A DNA stretch of 64,000 nt from Minicystis rosea (GCA_001931535.1 CP016211.1:5749573-5813572), one strand, 5' to 3'. Numbered from the stretch's first letter, positions 26,146 to 35,660 are shown. The notes: generated by a model not told the origin, from the letters alone. Numbers and translations are program-made.

Positions 26146-27549
26146 ATGATGGCCGCCGCGCAGCCTGCGCCCGCGCCGCAGCAGGACGACGCCGTCTCGC
26201 GCCGCGCCCGCGCGCGCGTCGGCACCGTGCTGCGCGACAAATGGCGCATCGATCGCTTGATCGGCGTGGGCGGGATGGCCGCGGTGTACGAGGGGACGCA
26301 CCGCAATGGCAAACGCGGCGCCATCAAGATGCTCCACCTCGAGCTGTCGACCGACACGGAGGCGCGCGCCCGCTTCCTCCGTGAAGGGTACATGGCCAAC
26401 AAGGTGGCGCACCCCGGCGCCGTCAGCGTGCTCGACGACGACACCGCGGAAGACGGGTCGGTGTTCTTGGTGATGGAGCTGCTCCGCGGCCGCAGCGTGG
26501 CGGCGGTCGCCGAGTCGCGCCCCGGCCAGCGGCTGCGCGTCGGCGAGGCGCTGCGCTATGCCGATCAGCTCCTCGACGTGCTCGCCGCCGCCCACGAAAA
26601 GGGCGTGGTGCATCGCGATTTGAAGCCCGAGAACCTCTTCGTGACCGACGAGGGGACGCTCAAGATCCTCGACTTCGGCTTGGCCGGCGTGATGGAGACG
26701 TCGGGCGCGGCCAAGGCGAAGATGACGCGGACCGGCAGCGCCATGGGCACGCCGGCCTTCATGCCGCCGGAGCAAGCGTTGGGCGAGTGGAACCGGGTCA
26801 ACGCGCAATCGGATCTGTGGGCGCTGGGCGCGTCGCTGTTCACGCTCATGACCGGCCGGCTGGTGCACGAAGCGCCGACGTTGAACCAGATGTTGCTGAA
26901 GGCGATGACGGCGCCGGCGCCGTCGATCCGCAGCATCCTGCCGGGCCTCTTCTCCGACGTGGCCGACGTGGTCGATCGCGCGCTCGCCTTCGAGCCGAAG
27001 AGCCGCTGGGCCGACGCGCGGGCCATGCAGAAGGCCGTGCGCCGTGCCCTCGAGACGATCGCGTCCAAGGGCGAGCCCGACATCGATCCGATCCCCGCGG
27101 CAGCAGGCAGCGTGTTGGGCGGGGAGAGCGTGCAGGTCACGCACGTGCGCGTCCCCGCGGGGCGCGCGGGCGCCGGTGTCCGCTGGCCTCTCGTGGCCGG
27201 CGGTGTCGCGGTCGTGCTCGCGACCGTCGTGACCGCCGTGGTCTTCCTGCGATCGGGCAGCGACGCGAAGCACGCCGAAGCGGCGACGAAGCCGACGGCG
27301 GACACCAGCGCGACCGCGAGCGCGAGCCCCTCTGCGAGCGCGAGCGCCTCCGCCTCTGCAGCGCCCACGGGTGACGTGCCGCACGTGACGACCGGGCCGG
27401 AAGCCTCGGGCGCACCGAGCGCCGCGAGCGCGGTCCCCGTCGCGACGGCGACGCCCACTCCGAGCGTGCACCCCGCGTCGACCGGCACCGTGCGCGTCGG
27501 GCCCAAGCCGAACACCAAGGTCAACCCCAACTTGAAGGAATGGAAATGA
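26146..27549 (+). CDS. Membrane-anchored serine/threonine protein kinase
   Basis: 467 residues from ATGATG at 26146. An upstream TTG in frame is possible, but its extra residues are not kinase-like. The Hanks-type kinase domain spans about 33-300, with a Gly loop (IGVGGMAAVYEG), catalytic Lys61 (AIKML), HRDLKPEN with Asp158, DFG at 176-178 and APE-like MPPEQ. A single transmembrane helix (about 355-377, WPLVAGGVAVVLATVVTAVV) is followed by an Ala/Ser- and Pro-rich extracytoplasmic tail without a sensor domain. The stop overlaps the next gene by ATGA, so the kinase is made together with the TPR/PEGA protein. Substrates unknown. Confidence 0.92.
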   Translation: MMAAAQPAPAPQQDDAVSRRARARVGTVLRDKWRIDRLIGVGGMAAVYEGTHRNGKRGAIKMLHLELSTDTEARARFLREGYMANKVAHPGAVSVLDDDTAEDGSVFLVMELLRGRSVAAVAESRPGQRLRVGEALRYADQLLDVLAAAHEKGVVHRDLKPENLFVTDEGTLKILDFGLAGVMETSGAAKAKMTRTGSAMGTPAFMPPEQALGEWNRVNAQSDLWALGASLFTLMTGRLVHEAPTLNQMLLKAMTAPAPSIRSILPGLFSDVADVVDRALAFEPKSRWADARAMQKAVRRALETIASKGEPDIDPIPAAAGSVLGGESVQVTHVRVPAGRAGAGVRWPLVAGGVAVVLATVVTAVVFLRSGSDAKHAEAATKPTADTSATASASPSASASASASAAPTGDVPHVTTGPEASGAPSAASAVPVATATPTPSVHPASTGTVRVGPKPNTKVNPNLKEWK

Positions 27550-28574
27550 CGGCCGTCCTGCGCCGATGCGCAACCGGTCTCGGTCTCGCGGCGGCGCTTG
27601 CTTCCTTCGGGGGAACAGCCTCCGCGCAGGATCCGAAGGCGCGCGCGCAGCAGCTCTTCCAAGAGGGCATCGCGGCCATCGAGAAGGGCGACTCCGCCAC
27701 GGGCTGCGGCAAGCTGCGCGAGAGCCTGAGCCTGTTCGCCGTCTCGAACACGCTCTTCAACGTCGCGCAGTGCGACGAGAAGGAAGGCAAGCCGGGCGCG
27801 GCGCTCGAGCATTGGAAGCGCGGCCTCGGGCTCATCGACGCCACCGATCCGCGCTCCAAGCTCGCGAAGGAGCGCATCGCCGCGCTCGAGCCCAAGGTGC
27901 CGCTGCTCCGCATCGTGGTGCCGCTCGGTCAGGCCGAGACCAAGGTGACGCTCGACGGGCAGGAGATCGCCGCGAGCGCGCTGGAGACGCGCTTCCCCGT
28001 CGATCCGGGCAAGCACACGATCGTGATCCGCGTGGCGGGGCGACAGGATCGCAAGCACGAGGTCGTGCTCGCCGAGGGCGAGCGCACCGAGCTCGTGGCG
28101 ACGCAGGGCCCGGCGCTCGCCGCCCCTCCGCCTCCCCCCGGCAACACCGGGCCCGTCGCGGTGAAGGGGCCTGGTGCGCCGCCCGGAAGCGAAACGCCGC
28201 CGCCGCCCCCGTCTTCATCGTCGGGATTGCGCGTCGGTGGGTTCGTGACGCTCGGGATCGGCGGCGCGGCGCTCATCGCGGCCGGCGCCACGGGGGCCAT
28301 GGTGCTCGCGCACCGATCCACGGCCAACGAGATGTGCGGCCCGGAAAAGAACGCGTGCCCGCCCGGCTTCGCGTCGCAGCTCTCGAGCGACAAGGGCCTC
28401 GTCGTGGGCAACACCATCGCTTGGAGCGTCGGTATCGCCGGCGTGGCCACGGGCGCCATCCTGCTCATCGTGTCGTCGCGCAAGAGCACGACCACGACCA
28501 CGACCGGCAGCGTCATGCCTGCACCGCTCGCCGTGCCGGGCGGCGGAGGCATGAGCGTCGTTGGGAGGTTCTGA
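27546..28574 (+). CDS. Exported TPR/PEGA-type protein linked to the kinase
   Basis: 342 residues, starting at the ATG inside the ATGA overlap with the kinase stop. Signal peptide MTAVLRRCATGLGLAAALAS ends near ASAQ. Residues about 30-115 are TPR-like helices (ARAQQLFQEGIAAIEKGD, LFNVAQCDEKEGK). A PEGA-like beta domain (KVTLDGQEIAAS, PVDPGKHTIVIRV) covers about 125-185. A Pro-rich linker and two C-terminal transmembrane helices follow (GFVTLGIGGAALIAAGATG and a segment near 290-312). This architecture next to Ser/Thr kinases is recurrent in myxobacteria. It may be a partner or substrate of the kinase. Confidence 0.75.
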   Translation: MTAVLRRCATGLGLAAALASFGGTASAQDPKARAQQLFQEGIAAIEKGDSATGCGKLRESLSLFAVSNTLFNVAQCDEKEGKPGAALEHWKRGLGLIDATDPRSKLAKERIAALEPKVPLLRIVVPLGQAETKVTLDGQEIAASALETRFPVDPGKHTIVIRVAGRQDRKHEVVLAEGERTELVATQGPALAAPPPPPGNTGPVAVKGPGAPPGSETPPPPPSSSSGLRVGGFVTLGIGGAALIAAGATGAMVLAHRSTANEMCGPEKNACPPGFASQLSSDKGLVVGNTIAWSVGIAGVATGAILLIVSSRKSTTTTTTGSVMPAPLAVPGGGGMSVVGRF

Positions 28575-28575
28575 C

Positions 28576-29817
28576 ATGAACGGGATCCGCGTGCTCGGCG
28601 GAGCGGCGCTCATCAGCCTCGGTGGCTGCATCCTGCTCTACGACCCCGGCGGCTACAGCGTCGGCAGCGGCGGCGCCGGCGGCGGCAGCGTCGTGGCCTC
28701 GTCGAGCACCGGCCACGGCGGGACCACGAGCTCGACCGGCGGCGCCGGCGGCGACACGAGCACTGCCACCGCCACGGCCGCGAGCACGGGCGTGGGCGGC
28801 TGTCCGGGCACCTCGTCGTCGAGCAGCAGCGGCGCGGGCTGCATGGGCATGGCCGGCGTGTGCGTCGCCGTCCCCATCGGCGCGTACGACACCGCGTCGG
28901 AGCCGCGCTATCTCGCGGTGGCGGGGTCGAGGCTCTACGGCGTGAAGCCCTACGACGGCAACGCGAGCACCTTGAACGGCGAGGTGTGGGCCATCCCCCT
29001 CCCCGGGAGCTCGACGACGTCCACCTACGTGGCGGTGAAGGGGATGCTCCCGCTGTCTTTCAGCGCCAACGAGCACGGCTTGTTCTGGCTGCAGGGCGCG
29101 ACGCTCCCGACATCGAGCATGGGCGTCATGCAGGCGCCGCTCGATGCGAAGAACCTGCCTCTGGGAACCACGCTCTATGACACCGCGGCGGCGTCCGGCG
29201 CCGTGTACGCGTTCGGCGGCACGCTGTTCTTCGCCATCAACGGCACGGACACGAAGATGGGGCGGCAGCCGATTGGTTGCGGCGGGCTCGACGCAGAGGT
29301 GCGCTCGCTGGGGTCGGACGTGAACACCTCGCTGCTCGCCGCCGACGACCAGTACGTCTACTACGACACGGTCGACACCATCCGGCGCGTCTCGGTGACG
29401 GACTTCGAGACCACGCAGCCCTTCGTGCCGGCGAACAAACAAATCCTCAGCCTCGCCGTCGACGCGAGCCCCCAGGGGTTGGTCTATTGGACGCAGCTCG
29501 ACGACAGCAGCAATGGGGGGAGGGGCTCGGTGCACCGCGCGACGAAGGCGTCGCCCCCCCAACCCGACACCATCATCACCGACCGCCTGCGCCCGAGGGG
29601 CATCATCAGCGACGGCAAATCCATCTATTGGATCGAGGGCCCGGAGGACGATTGCAAGTCGGCCACCTCGACGATCCAGCACTGGCCGGCGCTGACGTCG
29701 GACGGCGACGGTGGGACGGACTTCGCCTCCGGCCTCCGATGCCCGACGCTCGCGCAGGACGCGGGTCACGTCTACTGGACGAGCGGCGGGACGATCTACG
29801 CCATCGAGAAGCAGTAG
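28576..29817 (+). CDS. Surface lipoprotein with beta-propeller-like repeats
   Basis: 413 residues from the ATG at 28576, placed by GGGAGG 7 bases upstream and one base after the preceding stop. The lipobox is ISLGGC (Cys17). About 80 residues of Gly/Ser/Thr spacer follow, a common feature of myxobacterial outer lipoproteins. The rest has recurring strand motifs (YLAVAGSRLYGVKPYDG, QYVYYDTVDTIRRVS, GLVYWTQLDDSS, SIYWIEGPED, HVYWTSGGTIYAIEK) spaced about 45-50 residues apart, as in YVTN/LVIVD-like propellers. It probably belongs to the kinase operon. No enzymatic residues are recognised. Confidence 0.75.
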   Translation: MNGIRVLGGAALISLGGCILLYDPGGYSVGSGGAGGGSVVASSSTGHGGTTSSTGGAGGDTSTATATAASTGVGGCPGTSSSSSSGAGCMGMAGVCVAVPIGAYDTASEPRYLAVAGSRLYGVKPYDGNASTLNGEVWAIPLPGSSTTSTYVAVKGMLPLSFSANEHGLFWLQGATLPTSSMGVMQAPLDAKNLPLGTTLYDTAAASGAVYAFGGTLFFAINGTDTKMGRQPIGCGGLDAEVRSLGSDVNTSLLAADDQYVYYDTVDTIRRVSVTDFETTQPFVPANKQILSLAVDASPQGLVYWTQLDDSSNGGRGSVHRATKASPPQPDTIITDRLRPRGIISDGKSIYWIEGPEDDCKSATSTIQHWPALTSDGDGGTDFASGLRCPTLAQDAGHVYWTSGGTIYAIEKQ

Positions 29818-29978
29818 CGCGCAGCGTACGGCGCCCGGTGTGTGCAGTGGCGCCGAGCCCGGCGCCCCTCGAACCGACGAAAGCGCCTACGAAGCCCAAG
29901 GACGCGAGCCGAAGCAAGCTCACGACAGGCGCGCACCGTCGCATCGGAGCGCGCGCCGAGCCGCGTGGAACGAGCCGA

Positions 29979-30230
29979 TCAGAACGGCGCGCCGTCGACC
30001 GCCTTGCCGATGCGCTCGACGAGCGGTTGCCGCAGATCGGGGAGCGGCGCGCGCGGGACGACGCGGCCGACGTCCACCGCCACGGCGGGACGCGGCGGGC
30101 GCGCCTTGATGTGGGTCGGCTCCACCGTGATGGTGCCCTTGGCCGGCTTGGCCGTCTCGTCCGCCGCCGCCGCCGTGCTCCACAACCCCACTGCCAGCAC
30201 CACCGCCGTCCCGATCTTCGCTGCGCGCAT
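29979..30230 (-). CDS. Small exported hypothetical protein
   Basis: 83 residues from the ATG at 30230, with GGAGG six bases upstream. Signal peptide MRAAKIGTAVVLAVGLWSTA is cleaved near AAADE. The mature 60 residues are basic and proline-rich (THIKARPPRPAVAVD, RVVPRAPLPDLRQPL). I recognise no family. It stands alone, convergent with the lipoprotein gene. The strong ribosome binding site and clean signal peptide support it despite its size. Confidence 0.55.
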   Translation of the reverse strand: MRAAKIGTAVVLAVGLWSTAAAADETAKPAKGTITVEPTHIKARPPRPAVAVDVGRVVPRAPLPDLRQPLVERIGKAVDGAPF

Positions 30231-30355
30231 GGTCGCCTCCGGTGTCTCCGAGGCTATCACCCGAAATGGCACGCGTCAGTAGGGCCTGGTCGAAAGAACC
30301 GAAGCTTCCGAGCCGTCGAAGGCGGCCGCCGCGATGCCGATGCTGTTGCCCGAGC

Positions 30356-30685
30356 CCCCGGGACATCTGCGTTCGAGAAGCGTTTCGAGCCGGCACGTCC
30401 GGGGACGCCGACGCTCCAACGCTGCTTTGAGCCGCCGGGTCCCAGGAGATCGGTGATCAAACGTTGCTTTGAGCCGCCGGGTCCCAGGACATCGACGATC
30501 AGACTTTTTTCTGATCCGGCATGTCCCAGGACATCGGCGATCAAACCTTGCGTTGATCGGGCACGTCCGAGGACATCCGCGATCAGACTTTTTTCTGATC
30601 CGGCATGTCCCAGGACATCGGCGATCAAACCTTGCTTTGATTGGGTACGTCCCGGGACGTCGACGCACCTCGTGCGTGCAGTCGG
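30356..30685. repeat. Array of seven 42-bp repeats plus a degenerate eighth, each with a hairpin
   Basis: Units start at 30356, 30398, 30440, 30482, 30524, 30566 and 30608, all exactly 42 bp, with a degenerate copy from 30650. Each begins TCCCAGGACATC or a variant. Later units carry a central inverted repeat whose arms differ but stay paired: GATCAGA/TCTGATC, GATCAA/TTGATC, ATCAAA/TTTGAT and ACGCAC/GTGCGT. Unit junctions form a second palindrome (ATGTCC/GGACAT or ACGTCC/GGACGT). The array lies between two minus-strand genes in a 530-bp spacer (30231-30760). A minus-strand frame through it gives 14-residue repeats, but I treat the array as non-coding because the pairing is what persists. Confidence 0.75.
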
Positions 30686-30760
30686 GACCCTCGGTGACAC
30701 TTTCGGGGTCCTCGGTCCCCTGCTCCCGGAGGTGTGGAAGCAGGCGCCGAACGAAAGGGG

Positions 30761-31528
30761 TTATTGGGGATCGGGAATGGGGGTCGCGGGCGTGGCGGGC
30801 AGGGGCTCGGGAGCGTCGCCGGCGGCGGAGGCGTTGCGGCGGGACTGCGCCTCGCGGTAGTCGTCGATGGGGCGCAGGGCTTTGCGCACGGTCGCGAGCG
30901 CCTCGTCGTCGTCGCCGGCCATGCTCACCACGGCGATGCCGTAGCTCGCGATGGCGCGTGAGAGGGCACGGCGGTGCTCCGCCAGGTTGACGGACTCCGC
31001 CTGCGGTATCGGTTGGGTGACGCCGATCGCGATGCCGTACGCCTCGTGAGCGCGCCGGATTTCGGTGAGGAACTCGGGGCCGGCCAAGGCATCGACATCG
31101 GCGGCGAGACCGCCGTCGATGCGCGCGAGGCGCTTCTGACTCTCCGCCCACTCGGAGCCGTAAGGCAGCTTGAGCCACTCGCGATCTCGGGAAATCGCCT
31201 CCAGGATTTCACGCGCGCGAGCTGCCTTGGGGAAATCCTGGACGGGAAGCGAAGCATACGCTTCGAGCCGATCGAGGAGCATGCCCCACGCGTTGTCGAT
31301 ACGGATGTCGGCTTTGCGTTTGTCGGCCGGCGTCGCGGGGATATCGCTCTTGGCCCACGCGGCCTGGAGCCCAACGACGCTCTTGCGCAGCCGCTTCGCG
31401 GCCTTGTCGACGTGATCCGGCCGCGGCTTCGGAACCGCCGAGAGCAACGCGACGCTGAGGGCGACGCCCGAGGGGATGTCGATCTTCGGCGGGCGGACGT
31501 AGGGAGTTGGGTCGAAGTCGTCGGACAC
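30761..31528 (-). CDS. Conserved-looking helical hypothetical protein
   Basis: 255 residues from a GTG preceded by AAGGAGGAT, a near-perfect ribosome binding site. The sequence is soluble and mostly helical (KRLRKSVVGLQAAWAKSD, AARAREILEAISRDREWL, SQKRLARIDGGLAADVDAL), with no signal peptide, membrane segment or cysteine. The last 35 residues are Ala/Pro-rich and disordered. Charged helices separated by short loops suggest a scaffold or four-helix arrangement. I recognise no family. Codon use matches the neighbouring genes, and the gene stands alone after the 42-bp array. Confidence 0.6.
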   Translation of the reverse strand: MSDDFDPTPYVRPPKIDIPSGVALSVALLSAVPKPRPDHVDKAAKRLRKSVVGLQAAWAKSDIPATPADKRKADIRIDNAWGMLLDRLEAYASLPVQDFPKAARAREILEAISRDREWLKLPYGSEWAESQKRLARIDGGLAADVDALAGPEFLTEIRRAHEAYGIAIGVTQPIPQAESVNLAEHRRALSRAIASYGIAVVSMAGDDDEALATVRKALRPIDDYREAQSRRNASAAGDAPEPLPATPATPIPDPQ

Positions 31529-31808
31529 GGGATCCTCCTTCGCAACAAGGTTGTGGCGCGGTCTCAGGAAGGGAGACGGCGCGCGACAAGCTTTGAAGGA
31601 AGATTGGATGTGTCAAGGGCGCTTGGGTTTGGATGTATTGAGAGCACGAATCCAGCGCGCGAGGGTCGGGCGGAACGCGGGAGACGAGATCGAGAGAGAG
31701 GGCGCGCTCACGCGAGTGGCCGTGAGGAGGAAGGTGTCTTTCCGCCCCGCCGGCGGTGGGTGGTGCGTTGCTTGACAGCGTGATGGGCGGGAGCGCAACG
31801 TCGCCGCG

Positions 31809-34784
31809 ATGAGGCTCCGGCGGGGATGGATCGTGTCGATGGCAGTGGTCGCGGCGGCGTGCGCGGCGCCTCCGCCGGCTGCGCCGCCGCATGGGCCGAT
31901 GCCCCCTGCCCCGCCGGCGCTCGCCGCCTGGAGCCCGCTCGAGGCGCCGCCGCGGAGCGGGAAGGTGCGGGCCCTCGTGCGACACGGCGATCGCGAGCTG
32001 CGGCTCGATGCGTCCGACACGCGGTGGCTTCATCGGCCGGGCGCGGCGCCGGCGCACGCCGCGACCTTCGAGGGCGCGCCGCTCGAGGCGATCGCGCTCT
32101 TGGATCACGGGGTGCTGGCGGTGGCCAAGGGCGGGCGCGTGCTCCATGCGGCGGACGATTTGGCGCCGTTCCAGGTCGTCGGTGATCTGCCTGCCGGCGT
32201 GGACGCGTCCACGGTGGGCGCGTACCGAGGTGCGATCACGCTCCATGGAGCGCGCGGCGTGGCGTTCGTGCGAACGGATCGAGAGGCGATGGCGAGCGCG
32301 GTGAAGGAGCCGCTCTGGCTACCGCCGTTCGAGGGGCGCCGCGCCGTCGATGCGCGCATCGGCGCCGATTGCGCGGGGCTCGTGGTCTTCTCTCCGCAGC
32401 GGCTCGCGAGCACGCGGGACTGCGGGCGGAGCTACCAGCCGATCGACGATCGGGGTGTGCACGCGGCGTCGCTCCTCGTCGACGGCGATCGGGTGATCGT
32501 CGCGCCGGGCGGGGATCACGACGTGTTCGCCCGCGCGTTCGCGAACGGCGGAGCGCGGCTCGAGCGGTCGCTCGTGCCCGCGGGGGACAGCCAAGCGGCG
32601 AGCGGGACGCGCGCGCCGAAGGAGGTCGATCCGCGGAGCGCGCACCAAGCGGTGGATCGCGCCGTCGACACGGGCACGGCGATCCGCGCTTCGTGGACGG
32701 ACCTCAGCAGCAGCGAGGAGACGAAGGTCACGGCGGACGGTGATCGGATCTTCTTCGTTTCGCGGTTCGTTCCGCTGGGCGAAGGGCGGCTCGGCGAGGG
32801 CATCACCTGGTGGCATCGCGAGAAGCATTGGCCCGGGTGCTCGTACGAAGCGGTGAGCTTCTCGGCGTGCGGCGGGACGCGCGTCCTCGCGTGCGGGAAG
32901 GCGGTGCACGCGTGGACCGGAGACGCGCCGGGCAAGCCCATCGAGGCGATCACGGCGGCGCTCGGCGGCCGGCTGGCCAAGAGCGTCGCGCTCTCGGGGC
33001 CGCATCAGATCTTCTTCACCAACGACCAAGGGACGTGGCGCGCCGATCTCCGCGGCGGCGCCGCGCCCATCCTGGTGCGGCCGCGTGCGGCGGGGGACGA
33101 GCTGAGGACGCGTTGCGACGCCGGGCGACGCGGGCCGCTGTGGATTGGCACGAGGAGCGTGATCCCCACGAATCGCGCGTGGGCCGACGCGCCGGCCGAG
33201 AGGGACACGGTGATCCAGGTGGACCGGCCGGTGTCGTTCCGAGGCAAGACCGTGGTCCTCGGGACGGCGCGCGATGGCAGCCTCCTCGTGCGTGACAGTG
33301 GGTCGAGCGCGCTCGCGGTGCTGCACGAGGACGGGCGGGCCGAAGCGCGGGCGCTGCCCGTGACGAGCGACGTGGCCGTCGCGTTCGACGGCGAGGAGCA
33401 CGGGCTCGCGATCGAGCGCGCCACGGGGCGCGCGTTTCAATCGAACGACGCGGGCGCGACCTGGGCCGAGACCCGCGGGCCGGGGCGGCCCATCGGGGAC
33501 GCGGGCCTCGAGTGCACGGCGTCGCGCTGCGAGGTCGAGGATCTGTTCGTGCGCCGCGGCTGGGACGAGGCGAGCCCCGCGATCGAGCCTCCCCCGCCGC
33601 CGAGCCTCGCGACGAAGGGCGCGGCGCCTTTCGCGTGCGAGGCGGATCCCGCGTCCGCGCCGCGGCTCCCGGCGGGGATCTCGCCGCTCGGGCTCGAGCC
33701 CACCTTCGGTCCGAGCGGCGCGCTCTGGGCGGCGATGGCCGTGACGTCGGGCAAGGAGGACGACGACGCCGGCGCCGCCGGTCCCATCGGGCAACGCACG
33801 CTGACGATGCTCGTGGGCGGCGCCGACGGGAGCGTGCAGAAGACGGTGGCCGCGTCGTGGAAAGGTCCGCGCGCCACCACCACGTCGATGGTGCTGACCC
33901 GCGAGGGCGCGCTCTTTCTCTGGATGGATGCGCGCGGCATCGGCCCCAACGTGGTGAGCGCCCAGCCCAACGCGCTCGGCGCCTATGCGGCCGATGGACA
34001 TGCGCCTCCGCGCCGGACCAAGGCTCGGTTCGACGAGGTCGCCTACATGCAAGGCATCTTCGCGATTCGCGACGCGCCGTTCATCGCCGACAGCGGCCTC
34101 GCCGTGCTCGAAGCGCGGAACCGCAACGTGCTCTGGTTCGACGAGCGCGGCGCCGTCACGACCCGGCCCTGGCCCGACGACGCGATGGGCGTAGAGGACG
34201 ACGACGCCGTCTCCGTCGATGCGCTGGCGAAGCGCAGCGACGGGACGTGGATCGCGATCGAGGCCGGCCGAAGGTGGGCGCGCGTGATCGCGATCGCGCC
34301 GGATTTCGTGATCCGAACGCGGATGATGGCGCGCGAGCGGATGGAGGAGCAGGGGGTCGGGATCCTCGCGAGCGGGGCCGACGTCGACGTGGCGCTGGTG
34401 GAGCGGGATGCATCGGGCGCGTCGGTGCTGCGGCTGCATCGCGTGGATGCCGATCTGGGGCTCGGTCCGCCGCGCACCATCCCGGGGACGGAGGCGGCGC
34501 CGGGCGTGCCCATTCCGCTCGCTTCGTGCACGGGCGCGAAGCTCCCGGGGGTGATGGATCTCGCGACGTCGATCGTGGCGCGGATCGGCGGAACGACGGC
34601 GCCGGCCACGCTCTCGCGGAGGGTGCGCTTCGATGCGGGCCGCGCGTGCGTCGAGCGGACGATGGTGACGACCACGGGCGAGCAGAGCGCGCGCGTCGTG
34701 ACGCTGGGCGCGCTCGATGGGCCCGGCGTGCTCTCCCAACCCGAGCAGCCGATCAGCGGCGCGCGTTGCGGCTCGCTTCGATGA
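31809..34784 (+). CDS. Large putative lipoprotein with Asp-box/BNR-type propeller
   Basis: 991 residues. Signal peptide MRLRRGWIVSMAVVAAAC places the lipid-modified Cys at residue 18, followed by a Pro/Ala-rich linker. The body is made of repeated strands, including a textbook Asp-box near residue 545 (SNDAGATWAE), as in sialidase-like and photosystem assembly beta-propellers. Cysteines occur in pairs (for example GLECTASRCEVED), indicating oxidising export. The length would accommodate two propellers. No catalytic sialidase arginine triad was recognised, so enzymatic activity is not claimed. The ribosome binding site is weak. It converges on the exported protein gene with a 27-bp gap. Confidence 0.7.
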   Translation: MRLRRGWIVSMAVVAAACAAPPPAAPPHGPMPPAPPALAAWSPLEAPPRSGKVRALVRHGDRELRLDASDTRWLHRPGAAPAHAATFEGAPLEAIALLDHGVLAVAKGGRVLHAADDLAPFQVVGDLPAGVDASTVGAYRGAITLHGARGVAFVRTDREAMASAVKEPLWLPPFEGRRAVDARIGADCAGLVVFSPQRLASTRDCGRSYQPIDDRGVHAASLLVDGDRVIVAPGGDHDVFARAFANGGARLERSLVPAGDSQAASGTRAPKEVDPRSAHQAVDRAVDTGTAIRASWTDLSSSEETKVTADGDRIFFVSRFVPLGEGRLGEGITWWHREKHWPGCSYEAVSFSACGGTRVLACGKAVHAWTGDAPGKPIEAITAALGGRLAKSVALSGPHQIFFTNDQGTWRADLRGGAAPILVRPRAAGDELRTRCDAGRRGPLWIGTRSVIPTNRAWADAPAERDTVIQVDRPVSFRGKTVVLGTARDGSLLVRDSGSSALAVLHEDGRAEARALPVTSDVAVAFDGEEHGLAIERATGRAFQSNDAGATWAETRGPGRPIGDAGLECTASRCEVEDLFVRRGWDEASPAIEPPPPPSLATKGAAPFACEADPASAPRLPAGISPLGLEPTFGPSGALWAAMAVTSGKEDDDAGAAGPIGQRTLTMLVGGADGSVQKTVAASWKGPRATTTSMVLTREGALFLWMDARGIGPNVVSAQPNALGAYAADGHAPPRRTKARFDEVAYMQGIFAIRDAPFIADSGLAVLEARNRNVLWFDERGAVTTRPWPDDAMGVEDDDAVSVDALAKRSDGTWIAIEAGRRWARVIAIAPDFVIRTRMMARERMEEQGVGILASGADVDVALVERDASGASVLRLHRVDADLGLGPPRTIPGTEAAPGVPIPLASCTGAKLPGVMDLATSIVARIGGTTAPATLSRRVRFDAGRACVERTMVTTTGEQSARVVTLGALDGPGVLSQPEQPISGARCGSLR

Positions 34785-34811
34785 TCTGGGCCGCTTGCGG
34801 CCCCATCGTGA

Positions 34812-35660
34812 TCACCGTGGATTCGTGAGCCAGAGGCCGCGCGGCTCGAGCTCGTGGAGGAACGCGCGCGCCTCCGGACAGCGATCGGCGCACGCGGGGC
34901 TGCGTGCGAGCCGCTTGAGCGCCGCGATCCCTTCGCGCTTCGAGTCCGCGTGCTGGGCGAGGGCGAGCGCGGGTGCCTCCGCTTCCACGCCGGAGGCGCT
35001 GGCCAAGCGGCGGCGCGCGCGCTCCTGCGACTCGGCCTTCCACGCGGTGCGGGTCTTGTGCTTGTTCTGCTCCCAGAAGGCGCGCCACCCGGTGACGGCC
35101 GGCGCGATGCGATCGTCACCGCTCGGCCACCGCTGCTCGTAAGGCTCGAGGTAGGTGAGCCTCGTGAGCGCGCCGTTCATGGCGTCGACGTCGCGAAAAC
35201 CGATGTACGAGGCGCGCGGATCGCCGAGGTGGCTGCGGACCGCGAGGCGCTCGAGCGCGATGATGAAGACGGGCACCAAGTCCTCGCGTCCGGTGGCCGC
35301 GAGCGCGTCGATCATGGGCACGAAGGTGTCGACGCCGCGGTCCCCGATGCGGCGCGGCTCGTCGAGGACGTCGAGGATCGCCGCCGCGGCGTCGCGGCCG
35401 AGGCTCGCCAGCGTGACCTTGAGCGGCCCGCAGGCACCGTCCGAAGAGGAGGTGCCGCCGCCGCGTTGTTGGTAGAGCGCGGAGCAGAGCGTCTTGGCCC
35501 GCTGCGCCGCGGCGACGGCGAGGCGCGCCCGCACCGGCTCGGAAGGCGGCGCGATGCCGTGGCCCTCGAAGAGGCCGACCAGCGTGGGATCATCGGCGCG
35601 CGCCGGCGAAGCCGCGAGCACAGAGGCGACGACGGCGCTCCACGTGAGGGCTTTGATCAT
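34812..35660 (-). CDS. Exported hypothetical protein, possibly HEAT-like
   Basis: 282 residues starting within an ATGA overlap with the multihaem cytochrome gene. Signal peptide MIKALTWSAVVASVLAASPA is cleaved near ARADD. The mature protein is largely helical (ALAATGREDLVPVFIIALE, TRLTYLEPYEQRWPSGDDR), with a Cys near the N-terminus and a C-terminal pair (PACADRCPEARAF). The alternation of helices and references to paired units resemble HEAT-like domains, but that is an impression only. Co-translation with a pentahaem cytochrome suggests a periplasmic partner or assembly role. Confidence 0.6.
   Translation of the reverse strand: MIKALTWSAVVASVLAASPARADDPTLVGLFEGHGIAPPSEPVRARLAVAAAQRAKTLCSALYQQRGGGTSSSDGACGPLKVTLASLGRDAAAAILDVLDEPRRIGDRGVDTFVPMIDALAATGREDLVPVFIIALERLAVRSHLGDPRASYIGFRDVDAMNGALTRLTYLEPYEQRWPSGDDRIAPAVTGWRAFWEQNKHKTRTAWKAESQERARRRLASASGVEAEAPALALAQHADSKREGIAALKRLARSPACADRCPEARAFLHELEPRGLWLTNPR

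Noticed and set aside
30257..30700. A 147-codon minus-strand frame with 14-residue repeats
   Set aside because: It follows from the 42-bp period of the repeat array; there is no ribosome binding site or plausible start, and the paired arms are kept while the encoded residues change. Kept as a finding because translation cannot be excluded.
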